The position numbers and the translations under genes were made by a program. Below the pieces are notes generated by a model. The model was not told the origin of the DNA and ran no database searches. It worked only from the letters and a program-made list of their open reading frames with translations. Shown here in pieces: positions 22,403 to 33,282 of a DNA stretch of 64,000 nucleotides (within the stretch, counting starts at the first letter, position 1; each line of letters opens with the position of its first letter). Location of the stretch: assembly GCA_914767715.1 (NCBI GenBank), contig OU612067.1, positions 3,844,001 through 3,908,000 of the forward strand. Direction: 5' to 3'. Source of the DNA: Membranipora membranacea (lineage: Eukaryota > Bryozoa > Gymnolaemata > Cheilostomatida > Membraniporidae).

Positions 22403-22411
22403 GTTATGCAA
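22403..22411 (+). repeat. 9-bp target-site duplication, left
   Basis: GTTATGCAA. The same nine bases recur at 33283-33291, on the other side of the foldback element. The empty site in blocks A and B has it once (as TTGCATAAC). Confidence 0.85.
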
Positions 22412-23816
22412 GGAAGCGCGACAACTTGGCCCGAGCCAAACTTGGCCCCAGCCAAACTTGGCCCGAGCCAAACTTGGCCCCAGCCAAACTTGGCCCGAGC
22501 CAAACTTGGCCCGAGCCAAACTTGGCCCGAGCCAAACTTGGCCCTAGCCAAACTTGGCCCGAGCCAAACTTGGCCCGAGCCAAACTTGGCCCTAGCCAAA
22601 CTTGGCCCGAGCCAAACTTGGCCCGAGCCAAACTTGGCCCGAGCCAAACTTGATCCGAGCCAAACTTGGCCCGAGCCAAACTTGGCCCGAGCCAAACTTG
22701 GCCCGAGCCAAACTTGGCCCTAGCCAAACTTGGCCCGAGCCAAACTTGGCCCGAGCCATACTTGGCCCCAAATATATAACTTGGCCCGATGCAATGAAAC
22801 CTGGCCCCAATTAGTAAAGCTTTGCCCCAATTAGTAAAACTTGGCCCTTAGTACTGAAACTTGGCCCCAATTAGTAAAACTTGGCCCCAAACATAAAACT
22901 TGGCCCCATGTACTGAAACTTGGCCCCAATTAGTAAAACTTGGCCCCAAATATAAAACTTGGCCCCATGTTATGAAACTTGGCCCCAATAACTAAGACTT
23001 GGCCCGAATAGAAAACTTGGAAGCGCGACAACTTGGCCCGAGCCAAACTTGGCCCGAGCCAAACTTGGCCCCAAATATATAACTTGGCCCGATGCAATGA
23101 AACCTGGCCCCAATTAGTAAAGCTTGGCCCCAATTAGTAAAACTTGGCCCAATGCAATGAAACTTGGCCCCAATCAGAATAAATTGGCCCCATGTACTGA
23201 AACTTGGCCCCAATTAGTAAAACTTGGCCCAAGGTACTGGAACTTGGCCCAAATTAGTAAAACTTGGCCCCAAATATAAAACTTGGCCCCATGTACTGAA
23301 ACTTGGCCCCAATATGTAAAACTTGGCCCCAAATATAAAACTTGGCCCGATGCAATGAAACCTGGCCCCAATGCAGTGAAACTTGGCCCTTAGTACTGAA
23401 ACTTGGCCCCAATTAGTAAAACTTGGCCCCAAACATAAAACTTGGCCCCATGTACTGAAACTTGGCCCCAAATAGTAAAACTTGGCCCCAAATATAAAAC
23501 TTGGCCCCATGTTATGAAACTTGGCCCCAATAACTAAGACTTGGCCCGAATAGAAAACTTGGCCCCATGCAATGAAACTTTGCCCCAATTACTAAAACTT
23601 GGCCCCAATTAGTAAAACTTGGCCCCATATACAAAACATGGCCCAAGGTAATGAAACTTGGCCCCAATAACTAAGACTTGGCCCAAAATATAAAACTTGG
23701 CCCCATGCAATGAAACTTGGCCCAAATTAGTATAACTTTGCCCCATGCAATGAAACTTGGCCCAAATAACTAAAACCCAATGAGATGAAACTTGGCCCCA
23801 ATTAGTAAACGCAGCC
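22412..23816 (+). repeat. AACTTGGCCC minisatellite, left arm
   Basis: A constant decamer AACTTGGCCC is followed by a variable part. From 22425 to about 22760 the unit is 16 bp (AACTTGGCCCGAGCCA), itself a near-palindrome (TTGGC-4-GCCAA). From about 22760 the units are mostly 20 bp with interchangeable ends such as CAATTAGTAA, CAAATATAAA, CATGTACTGA and CATGCAATGA. The terminal word GAAGCGCGACAACTTGG reappears inside at about 23010, so larger blocks were also duplicated. The 16-bp unit has no stop in any frame, which creates six overlapping false ORFs. Confidence 0.95.
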
Positions 23817-24055
23817 AACAAGGATAGCCAGCAACCTTCTATAGAGGTTGCCAATGGGTAGCTTTATTGTTGGCCAATATCCTCTGACTTCACCTGTCTT
23901 TGATAGGTATGCCAGAGGGAGCCACATATCCCCATCTCCCAGCAACAGATATAAGTGGTTGTAGATGCTTCTGCTTTTACACTCTATTTTCTTGCCATTG
24001 GCGGTTGCAGAAATAACTTTTCTGGACTGACAACACATAGCCAACACTTAAATAT
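23817..24055 (-). repeat. Foldback inner arm, left
   Basis: The reverse complement matches 28498-28737 over about 235 bp (words CAGTCCAGAAAA, TCTGCAACCGCCAA, GATATGTGGCTCCCTCTGGC). Fragments of open frame occur on both copies but differ in length and frame, so I do not call a gene. Confidence 0.75.
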
Positions 24056-24660
24056 TAATGTATCTACCATCCATTAGTATTGCTCCAGCATGAGAGCAGT
24101 TTATATTCGGTGGTACACATTTACTGCGGTACCAACCCTAGAGGTCTAGGCTGGGTGTAAAAATGGTTGTCACAGCTAGGTCGATGTAATTTGTAGACCA
24201 AAGTAGCATTTGTCTCCCCTAGCGAGTTGCTTAGTTATAAGAATTAGTTACATCCAGACACAAAGCCCTATTTACTTCCTGTGAATCTGTATCACATCCA
24301 GGAAATTTGAAATAAGTCAATACGTAGCCTTTGATTGAATAAACTGCCTTTGGCACCACCTCATACTCAACACAAAAAGTGGTGGTCAGGAAATGTTACT
24401 AAAGGTACTACATGAATCAGCAAATCCAGCTTGGTATCTGAATACCTAAGGCTAAATGCTAAATACTTAACTGGCACAGGGGCATCTTGGATCAATAAGC
24501 AATTGGCATTCGAAGAGGAAGGTTGTGTTCATATTCTCTCTCTTTAACTGCAACAATTAAGTTTGTATAGCTATCCCTTGCAGATTATAGAGTAATTCTT
24601 TAAATCTGTGATTATTTGGACTAGGATATAAAAAGCTCCCAACCCCAATAGCCCTTTTCA
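24056..24660. other. Foldback core, non-coding
   Basis: No gene or motif recognised. It lies between the left inner arm and the Tx1-like LINE. Confidence 0.35.
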
Positions 24661-24672
24661 GGGCTGACTTGT

Positions 24673-25455
24673 GTGAGGTGTGTGTGTGTGGTGCGTGATG
24701 GCTGGACCTGGAAGAAATCTGAGCGATCTGTGGAGTTCAATCATGTGGATGGATTTACTTCTGTTAAAAATTTGATGAGTTTTTTGAGTAGCTATTGTAT
24801 TAGTGTGGGGGATGTTGATGGTCTGAATTTCGGTCGCAGCAAAGGGGTCGAAGTCACTGCGAAGTCTGTGTCAAAGTACAATGAGTTGATGCGAAAATTG
24901 ATGGATGTTGAAGAGGTTGAAATAATAAGGAGCAGTGAGGTTTACACTGTGGTTACACTGCATAATGTGCCTTTTGAGTTTGACTTGAAGATTGTGTACC
25001 CAAAGATGGGGGAATACGGCAGGGTTCTGGACCATGTCAAATTTGTCCATGAAGATTTCCCATCCATTTATAATGGTGTATACAAAGTCAAGATGGATTT
25101 GAAGAGCTTTCCCCCGTCAAACTTTAGCTTTAGCCGCCGTAATGTGATGGTGAACTTCCCAGGCCAATCTCGTAAAGGCCTGAAGTGTGGTGAGGGGGGT
25201 CATATGATCAGGGACTGCACATCCGACCCAAAGTGTAGAAACTGCGGTGAGATAGGCCACAGGGCAAGGGACTGTTCCTCCGAGATTGTTTGCAGTGTAT
25301 GTAGTGAAACCGGTACGAATAGTTTGGCTAAAATAGCGGCAAGAAAACCGAAACGGGGCCCAAATAAAAAAACAGGGGGAATGGGTAGTAGGAGGAAGCA
25401 AGATGGTAATACAGGAAGCGATAAAAGTGATGACATCAGCCAGCCAGGGTCATGA
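24673..25455 (+). CDS. LINE ORF1 with CCHC zinc knuckles (Tx1/L1-like)
   Basis: A 260-residue open frame. An N-terminal nucleic-acid-binding-like region (about residues 1-165) is followed by zinc knuckles. The first knuckle (KCGEGGHMIRDC) lacks its opening cysteine. The second (CRNCGEIGHRARDC) is a complete CX2CX4HX4C. The third is partial (CSVCSETG). A basic tail follows. This layout, upstream of an endonuclease-RT frame, is that of ORF1 RNA-binding proteins in L1/Tx1 LINEs. The start codon is uncertain and the true 5' end may lie earlier. Confidence 0.75.
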   Translation: MRCVCVVRDGWTWKKSERSVEFNHVDGFTSVKNLMSFLSSYCISVGDVDGLNFGRSKGVEVTAKSVSKYNELMRKLMDVEEVEIIRSSEVYTVVTLHNVPFEFDLKIVYPKMGEYGRVLDHVKFVHEDFPSIYNGVYKVKMDLKSFPPSNFSFSRRNVMVNFPGQSRKGLKCGEGGHMIRDCTSDPKCRNCGEIGHRARDCSSEIVCSVCSETGTNSLAKIAARKPKRGPNKKTGGMGSRRKQDGNTGSDKSDDISQPGS

Positions 25456-25689
25456 GGGGGAGCAAAGGGGAGTTGTAACACGGGAAGTAAGCCAGCTGAC
25501 CCTCCATTGCAGGTTTCAGAGCCACCAAACATAGAACCGAATAAAGTCAAGTCCTCTTAGGTTGAGATCTGCAACTGAGGTTTCAAATGTGTAGAGTATG
25601 TTTTCTTCTTTCTGTTTTATGTAAGGTTCATCTAGCAGAGTTTTCTGGTTCCATACACTTAACAACTATATGGAATCAACAACAACCGT

Positions 25690-27165
25690 GTCTCATTCTA
25701 CAAAGTTGAAGTTTATGACTATTAACGTCAATGGTATTGGCAATCAGGCTAAAAGGCAGAATGTCTTGTTTTTTCTCGAAAACCTTGATTGTGATATTGT
25801 GTTTGTCCAGGAAACTCACTGTTGAGTTACCTGAATGGAAGGGGGAATATGTTGCTAGTTAGGGGGCTAGTAACGCTCGAGGGTGTGCTATTCTCATGAA
25901 GCGTAACATTGCTGATGGCCTTTTATGCTATGTGGACATGGATATCAATGGTCAGAAGATTAGGCTAGTTTGTGTGTATGCTCCTAACCATCCCACTGGT
26001 AGACAGAGATTAAGATCAGATGAATTGTCAGCCTCGCTTTCTCAAACTAGCAAAAACATTGTGGCTGGAGATTTCAATTGTGTCCATTCTTTCGCATCAG
26101 ACACTAAAAATGGCTCAGCTCAAAGTGAGGTTGGGTCTTCCGAACTTGAAGAGATGTGCACACTTTCGGTTTACATGATTCTTGGAGTGTAAATAATCAC
26201 CAGGCTGTAAGGTTTACATGGAGGCGGCCGGGAAACGATGCAAATCAAGCTAACCGAATTGACCGTATCTATTTCCCTTGGGATATCCCCATTGTGTACG
26301 ATTATTTGTCTTGTCCTTATAGTGACCATGATTGTGTTTGTGCATCATTGGATCTGGCACTGTTAGCCCGTGACTGGACTCCTGTTACTGGTAAACCATA
26401 CTGGAAACTTAATTGTTCAGTCTTGAGTGAAAGTGGATTGAGAGACATGTTCCTTGAGCTGTACTCAATGTGGCAAACACTAAATCCAGCTTATAATAAT
26501 CCTTTAAAATTGGTGGGAAAGTGTCAGATTAAGAACAAAATATTTTTGTATTGAAACTGCTCAGAGCGTAGTTTAGATTTATAAACAGGATTAAAAATCT
26601 ATCAGATGAGCTACACTTGCTTATATCCAACTCAGCCGTCAAAGCTGAGGTGGAAAGAGTAAAATTAGAGATTTATAATTTGAATTAGACAAAGCTTCAA
26701 GCTCTTAGAGTTAGGTCTAGAATTAAAATCTTTGAGCAGGATGAGAAGAACACCGCTTTCTTTTCCAGAAGAATCAAGCAGCATAATAAACTAATATTGT
26801 TGAATCTGTCCAGGAAAAGGGCACTGGTCAACTGATTCATGATTGCCAGGGTATCGTTCATGTGATTTTTATTCGGATTTGTATACTCCAGTGCTGACTG
26901 TTTGATCAGAGGTAGATTTCCTTTTAGATTTCTTGGGTCCTTCAAACTTCGTAAATACTGATTCCACAGAAGATGGCAATAGTCCGTTTTCTATCCCTGA
27001 TATTAAGCAGGCTATCATGTCAATGGAAAACAATAAAAAACCTTTGTCCCCATCCTTGTATGCTATGTACATGGAGACGATGGTGAGAGCTATCACACAG
27101 TGCAGGCTTCTGTCCGGCTGCCCTGTTCCTGGCCCTGACAGTTGGAAGTGTTTATGCCCAGCGCC
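25690..27165 (+). pseudogene. Tx1/L1-like LINE ORF2 remnant (endonuclease, start of RT)
   Basis: An APE-type endonuclease signature begins near 25715 (TINVNGIGNQ … DCDIVFVQETHC). It continues in 25896-26192 (VYAPNHPTGRQR … IVAGDFNCV) and 26156-26554 (TWRRPGN … RIDRIYFP … YSDHDCV). Stops and frameshifts near 25825, 25862 and 26190 break the frame. The RT region (to 27165) is shredded and ends abruptly where AACTTGGCCC repeats begin. The element is dead and 3'-truncated. Confidence 0.75.
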
Positions 27166-27445
27166 AATTGGCCCCAAATATAAGACTTAGCCCCATGCAA
27201 TGAAACTTGACCCCAATCAGTAAAACTTAGCCCCAATTAGTAAAACTTTGCCCCAATAAATAAAACTTGGCCCCATTCATTAAAACTTGGCCCCGCCAAA
27301 TGAAACTTGGCCCTAATTATTAAAACTTGGGCCCATGTACTGAAAATTGGACGCAGTAACTAAACCACGGCCCCATACAATGAAACTTGGCCCCAATTAG
27401 TAAAACCTGGCCCCAAATATATAACTTGGCCATATGTACTGAAAC
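27163..27445 (+). repeat. AACTTGGCCC minisatellite, internal degenerate block
   Basis: About 14 decayed units of the 20-bp type, in the same orientation as the left arm, directly abutting the broken LINE. A word like the array terminus (GGAGCGTGACAACCTG) lies at about 27583. It may be the original continuation of the left arm, separated by the LINE, or a nested element. Confidence 0.85.
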
Positions 27446-27599
27446 TTGCCTCTGATAATATGATAATAGATAATATGAAGTCCAGCCAACTTTCAATGTA
27501 TAATGTAAGGTGAAATGGACACTGGACACAAGGCTAATCAGATGGGGATCTTTGGGAGAACAAACCATGAAAATAAGCCAGGAGCGTGACAACCTGTAA

Positions 27600-28497
27600 G
27601 GGCAATGTGTATGTAAGCCTACAGCACATCTGGCTGGTCATTGCATCAGCAGGCTGAGGATCTGCACTCGTCATAGTCTCACCTTGCCAGTACAGAATTT
27701 CCTAAACCTGTAGAGAAGGCTGCTCTGACAACCTACAAAACTCAGCCCAGCGGGCAATTAGTTGTCTAAACTGAGTTGGAAAGAGGTTACCAGAAGAGGC
27801 TGAACACTGTTGCCAATTGTATGCCATATGGACCGGTGGAAGAGGTTGCCAATGAGGGATTTTTAGCAACTTCTTCAAGAAGTTTAATATAGGTTTTATA
27901 TCCTTCTCAGGGAAGGATATAACAGGGATATTGCTAACTGTCTCTATCCAATATTAAAATTGAAAAGTTTATTTATTTGTTATATATATTTATTTAATAT
28001 GTTACTCATAAGGCCAGTAGGGAGGGAGTCAGGGGTACTGTCTGAGTGAGCCTGCTGTAGAAGGCTTCTGCCTTGCTCAGAGCATTAAGCCTAAGAGTGC
28101 AAAGACTCAACTGGAATCAATGATTCATGTTACAATAAATGTATCATTTCATAACCACCAATTTTTGTGCTGAGTGGCAAGTGGTGCCAGAAGCAGTTGA
28201 TTCAATCAATGGCCACATATTTGCCCGTTTCAAATTTTTTGGATGTGATACTGGTTCACAGGAATTAAATAGGGATGCTGATTTCTTATTTGGTTGTTTG
28301 GTGTCTGGGTGTGGAGAATTCTCGAAAATAATCGATCCGCTAGGGGAGATAAAGGCTATGTTGGTCTGCGAATTACATCGACCTCGCATTGACAACCATT
28401 TTTATACTCAGCCTAGACTTCTATGTACTATTGAAAACAGTGATGAATAAACTGTTCTCATGCTTGAGCCATACTAATAGGTGGTATATACATTATG
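27600..28497. other. Foldback core, mostly non-coding
   Basis: A 103-codon open frame (28139-28450) shows no recognisable domain. I do not call it a gene. Confidence 0.35.
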
Positions 28498-28737
28498 ATT
28501 TAAGTGTTAGCTATGCTTTGTCAGTCCAGAAAATTATTTCTGCAACCGCCAACGGCAAGAAAATAAAGTATAAAAAGCAGAAGCATCTAAAACCACTTTT
28601 ATCTGTTGCTGGGAAATGGGGATATGTGGCTCCCTCTGGCATACCCATCAAAGACAGGTGATGTCAGAGGATATTGGCCAACAAAAAAGCTGCCCATTGG
28701 CAACCTCTTCAAAAGGTTGCTGGCTAAGCCTTGCCGG
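28498..28737 (+). repeat. Foldback inner arm, right
   Basis: Inverted partner of 23817-24055. In the left arm this sequence joins the minisatellite directly. Here about 3.9 kb containing a LINE separates it from the array at 32670. Confidence 0.75.
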
Positions 28738-28744
28738 CTGGGAG

Positions 28745-31700
28745 AGTAGCCTTTCAAATCCTTTGCAAGCTTTATTCCAATTTGGATCATGAAGTCTCAC
28801 AAGAAATAAAATACATACTGGCAGGACGTCGCCAAGGATAAAAATTGCAAACAGCTTATGATCTGAATTTTGCTTTGTTGAACATTAGAACGATGCTTGA
28901 TCGTGATAGAGCAGATAGACCAGAAAGGCGAAGTGGCATCATTGTACAAGAGCTAAAGAAATATAGAATTGATGTTGAAGCACTAAGTGAGGCTTGTTTT
29001 GGTGATACTGGTAGTGCTAAGATCTCAGAAATGAAGAGTGAATCAATGCTGTCATCGCCAATATGACTGAAGACCCCCAAATCTGTAAATGATAGAATGA
29101 TCACCCTTAAACTCCCTCTAAACAAGAACAGATATTGTACTATCATTGCGGTGTATGCACCTACCGTTAGGTAGCGTATTGTAACCACGTGGCTTGTTGG
29201 TGAACAGGCCTGGATTAATTTAGGAAACAAAACACAGATTTTAGCCATATCACACCAGCAAGCCCACTGTAATTTAACCACAATATTTAGCCGCCCAGGC
29301 AATATAATGATCAAGAAATGTGCACACTATGTGTTACATGCTAATGCCTTCCCACCACACTGCACAGACCTGACCACAGCCGTCAGCTGTCCTACTAACT
29401 TCTTCAAAACAAGACATTATGATACATTTCTGTCTGCCATAATAATAACCATTGCATCGACTGGTTGGGGAAGAAGAATGCTGATTGGTTAACTATTGGT
29501 CAGATCGTTTCTAATTGGATGATAATTTTATGGAGGTGTAACGAGGCGACAACTGCTTGACCTTGAAGGTCAATACATTGAGCTCCACATCCTTATATGT
29601 CTCTTCTGAGGTCAGATATTGGTAATAAAAATAAGAGATATATAGTCGCTGCTAGCATGTTACAACTGAGTTAGTATGTATGTTCACTGATTAGCTGCCT
29701 GCCTATAGAATTTGGAAACAATGCCCTTATTATAACCGCGGTGTGCTTGACTAAGTTTTAACCACTCATGGACATTAACTATGCAGCTACAATAAGCGAC
29801 CTTACGGTACAAGGACGAATAGCCCTGAGAACATCGCACAGTTTTATCGGCAGCTTGATTCCACCTTGATGACAGTACCTAAAGAAGCTAAAATTATGTT
29901 CCTAGGTGACTTTAATGCTAGAGTTGGCCAAGATAATGAGATCTGGAATAATGTGTTTGGAAAATTTGGAACTGGACGATCTAATTCTAATGGTGAGCTT
30001 TTACTGTCTATCTGTACTGAACATCAGCTGGTGAAAACGAATACGAGCTTTAAGCACAAAGCTAGCAATAAAAACACATGGATGCATCCGAGGGCTTGAC
30101 ACTGGCACCTAATTGACTTCATTGTCAACCGCCAATGTGAATTGTGTGACATCAGTGATACTAGAGCTAGTGCCAACTGCAGCACTGATCACATCATCAA
30201 CAGGTGTTACACCAGGCTCAGAGTGCGGAAGCTCATGTGTAAATCAAGTCAGCGTCCTAGAAAACTCAATGTTAACACTATGTGGTCTGATACCATCAGA
30301 AGTGAATTAGAAACTAACATGAATGAAAAGCTCCCTGCTCTGGCAGGCTCAGTGGAAGAGAATAATGGTCCGCATTCAAGTCAACGGTGTATGAGGTGTA
30401 CAAAGAAATCTTGGAATATGTGGAGAGATAATATGCAGACTGGTTTGAGGAGAGCGATAAAGAACTGTGTGAACCGATAGCTGCTTGTAACCATGCCCTG
30501 AATGAAATGTTGAATCGTAATACCAGATCCATCAAAAACAGGTTTAGACACTACTCATGTCGTCTGCAAAAGAAATGTCATGAATTGAAAAATGAATGGT
30601 GGCAGAGTAAAGCTGCTGAACTACAGGAGCTGGCAGACATGAATGACACTAGAGGTTTCCATCAAGGACTTTAGGCAGTACGGGGTCCGAGGGTTGATCA
30701 ATCTGATCAGCTACTTTCCTCCGACAATCAGACTTTACTAACTGAGAAAAAGACCTTCTCCCTTGTTGGACAGAACATCTCAACACTCTTCTCAATGAAA
30801 GCAATGAGATTGATGATGCTCCTGACTTGGACAAAGTGAACAATGCTATGTATATGCTCAGCAATGGAAAGTCACCCGGTGCAGATAGAATACACCCTGA
30901 AATATCATATTCAGAGTGGCTCTACTAGTGCAGCACCTGCAACACCATGAGATCATTGTTGACTCTTGGAAGAGCGGAGAGCCTCCACAAGATTGGAAGG
31001 ATGCTCAGCTTATAACCCTGTTTAAGAAAGGTGATCGACGTCTCTGTGGGAAATATCAAGGCATCTCACTTCTATCAACACCTGTTAAGTATTAGCCTGT
31101 GTGTTACTCAAAAGGCTGAGCCTTTATTCAGAGGACCTACTCCCAGAGGCACAATGTGGATTTTTTGCAGGCGAAGACACTGTAGATATGATATTCTTCC
31201 TGAAGCAAATTCAAGAAGATTATGTTGAGCCGAGGATGTAATGGTGTTTTGACTTTTGGCTTTGACACTGTGAACAGAAATGCCTTGTGGGCTATTCTAG
31301 AGAAACTTGGTTGTCCTGCCAATTTCACCAATCTTGTGTCGGCCCTACAAAAAGGAGTGAATACATCAGTCAGCAGGTGAAAGGGCTTTGGTACGTGAAC
31401 TTATATTTGCAGATGATACTCCAGTTGTTGCTCAAGACCATGCAGATGCACAGGAAACTATATCTGGTTTTGCCCAGTCAGCCAAACAGTTTGGGTAAAA
31501 GATTAGCATAAAAAAGACTGAGGTGATGTACCAACCTTCACCGGGCTTATCTGACGCAGGAGATGACATCCATATTGATGGTGAAAACCTTGCTATGGTT
31601 AGCAGGTTTAAGCATCTTGGTACAACTGACACCAACGACAACAAGCTCGACACTGAACTGGAGATACGCATGTCCAATGCCTCAAAAGCCTTTGGGAGAC

Positions 31701-32660
31701 TCAGAGATCATACATGGGACAATAAGGATCCTACCATCAAGACTAAAAGTGCTGTGTACAGAGCCATTGTTCTATCAGTTCTTCTCTATGGTGTCGAATC
31801 CTGGTTTGTGTACAAGGTTACTGTTTATAAACTTAATGCATTTATGATGAGACACCTGAGACAGATACTCAACATAAAGTGGTGGCAGTTTATATCAAAT
31901 GAAAGGATCCTAAAAACAACTTCCTTACCTGGCATGTACGATATTCTCATCAGCAGATGCCTCAGCAGGACCGGTCATTTCCACAGTCTAGATAACACCC
32001 GAATACCAAAACTTATATTGCACTCACAACTCACTGATGGTACATATGGAATTGCATGCCCAAAGCTGAGATACGAGGACATCATCAAAAGAAACCCTGA
32101 AAGATCGGGAGACCCCCCTCAGATCTTGGCAGAGCCTATCCCGAAGCAGAGACGATTGGAGACTATTTATTCGTAGACGAAAGACGTCATCATCGGCCAC
32201 GATGGACAGCTAAATACTAAGAATGCAAAAATTAGCAACATGGAACTCTTTAGGGATGGCATGCTCACAGGTTTAAAAGAAACTTTTATGATGCAATTAT
32301 CACAAACCAGAATACTGTGGCTGTTGTTTGAGTTCAGAATTGCCTTCTTAAAGCATAACACAGATAACTCCAGAAATAAACACACAGTAAGCAGACCATA
32401 AATGCGGTAACAATTAGCATGTTCGCTCATTATATTGACTATTTATTTAAGGTGGTTTTCTGTAATACTTAATATATGCCACATGGAAGCTCATTTGAGC
32501 GAGATTTATACAATTTAGTTTCAATGACATGACCAACTAGCTGCATCGCCAGGTAATACTGTAGAACTGTCTTAAATGATAGGAACTGGGCGGCTAAACA
32601 TCTGTACAAGAAACTCCTACTCAGCCTAGTATATAGTTCACTTGCGAGAGATTAATATTG
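28745..32660 (+). mobile_element. Degenerate LINE in the right foldback arm
   Basis: The endonuclease start is recognisable at 28845-29066 (NFALLNIRTMLD … RPERRSGIIVQELKKYRIDV). The DFNARVGQ motif is in 29866-30099. RT/linker pieces follow at 30142-30480. The C-terminal domain is at 31523-32176 (FKHLGTTDTND … LYGVESWFV … HLRQILNIKWW). Many stops and frameshifts, plus a foreign-looking stretch at about 29200-29760, show it is dead. The clade is uncertain (RTE- or Nimb-like). Its limits are set by where the arm homology stops and resumes. Confidence 0.7.
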
Positions 32661-32669
32661 TATGAGGCA

Positions 32670-33282
32670 TGCATGGGGCCAAGTTTTATATTTGGAGCTA
32701 AGTTTTAGTATTTGGTCCAAGTTTTACTAATAAGGGCCAATTTTAATATTTGGAGCCAAGTTTTGGTTTTTGGGGCCAAGTTTTACTAATTGGGGCCAAG
32801 TTTCATTGCATGGGGCCAAGTTTTAGTATCTGGGCCAAGTTTTACTAATAGGGTCAAGTTTTATATTTGGAGCCAAGTTTTGGTATTTGGGGCCAAGTTT
32901 CATTGCATGGGGCCAAGTTTTAGTATCTGGGGCCAAGTTTTAGTATCTGGGGCCAATTTTTAGTATTTGGGGCCAAGTTTTACTAATTGGGGCCAAGTTT
33001 GGCTCGGGCCAAGTTTGGCTCGGGCCAAGTTTGGCTCGGGCCAAGTTTGGCTCGGGCCAAGTTTGTCTCGGGCCAAGTTTGTCTCGGGCCAAGTTTGTCT
33101 CGGGCCAAGTTTGGCTCGGGCCAAGTTTGGCTCGGGCCAAGTTTGGCTCGGGCCAAGTTTGGCTCGGGCCAAGTTTGGCTCGGGCCAAGTTTGGCTCGGG
33201 CCAAGTTTGGCTCGGGCCAAGTTTGGCTCGGGCCAAGTTTGGCTCGGGCCAAGTTTGGCTCGGGCCAAGTTGTCGCGGATTC
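32670..33282 (-). repeat. AACTTGGCCC minisatellite, right arm
   Basis: Same family on the minus strand. Mixed 17- to 20-bp units lie at about 32670-32990, then about 17 near-identical 16-bp units at 32991-33268. Three of these carry the shared variant GTCTCGGG for GGCTCGGG, evidence of local unit spreading. The terminal word GTCGCGGATTC mirrors the left end. The homogeneous 16-bp units lie at the outer tip in both arms and the varied units inside. Confidence 0.95.

Larger units (their letters stand above)
18640..22411. repeat. Duplication block C, inner part (inverted; peptide gene copy 3)
   Basis: The reverse complement matches block B from about 11390 back to 6890. The block continues at 33283-34060 after the foldback element. 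It lacks the retrocopy and LINE 3' end found in B. Blocks B and C form inverted arms several kb long separated by about 7.2 kb, which could support hairpins or inversion. Confidence 0.85.
22412..33282. mobile_element. 10.87-kb foldback-type transposon with minisatellite inverted ends
   Basis: The element sits between two copies of GTTATGCAA inside the tail of a SINE. That SINE is rejoined perfectly if the element and one 9-mer are removed, as blocks A and B show. Both termini read inward as …CGCGACAACTTGGCCCGAGCC and continue into tandem repeats of the same family: 22412-23816 on the plus strand and 32670-33282 on the minus strand. Inside each array lies a unique sequence, also inverted (23817-24055 against 28498-28737). 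Inverted ends made of tandem repeats plus a 9-bp duplication match Drosophila FB elements, and sea-urchin TU elements are built similarly. No transposase was seen. The core holds a Tx1-like LINE, a second array piece and another LINE in the right arm. Confidence 0.8.

Noticed and set aside
22425-22760. Nuclear factor I-like palindromes (TTGGC…GCCAA) in every 16-bp unit
   Set aside because: The spacer is 4 bases, whereas the NFI consensus needs 5. Better seen as a hairpin-forming repeat.
22339-23854. Overlapping 65-124-codon frames on both strands (and at 32940-33457), with a repeated LARAKFGSGQVWLGPS pattern
   Set aside because: The 16-bp minisatellite unit has no stop in any frame; 48 bases give a 16-residue period in all six. 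Pure repeat artefact.
28139-28450. 103-codon frame as a foldback-encoded protein
   Set aside because: No domain, no partner copy to test conservation, and length compatible with chance.
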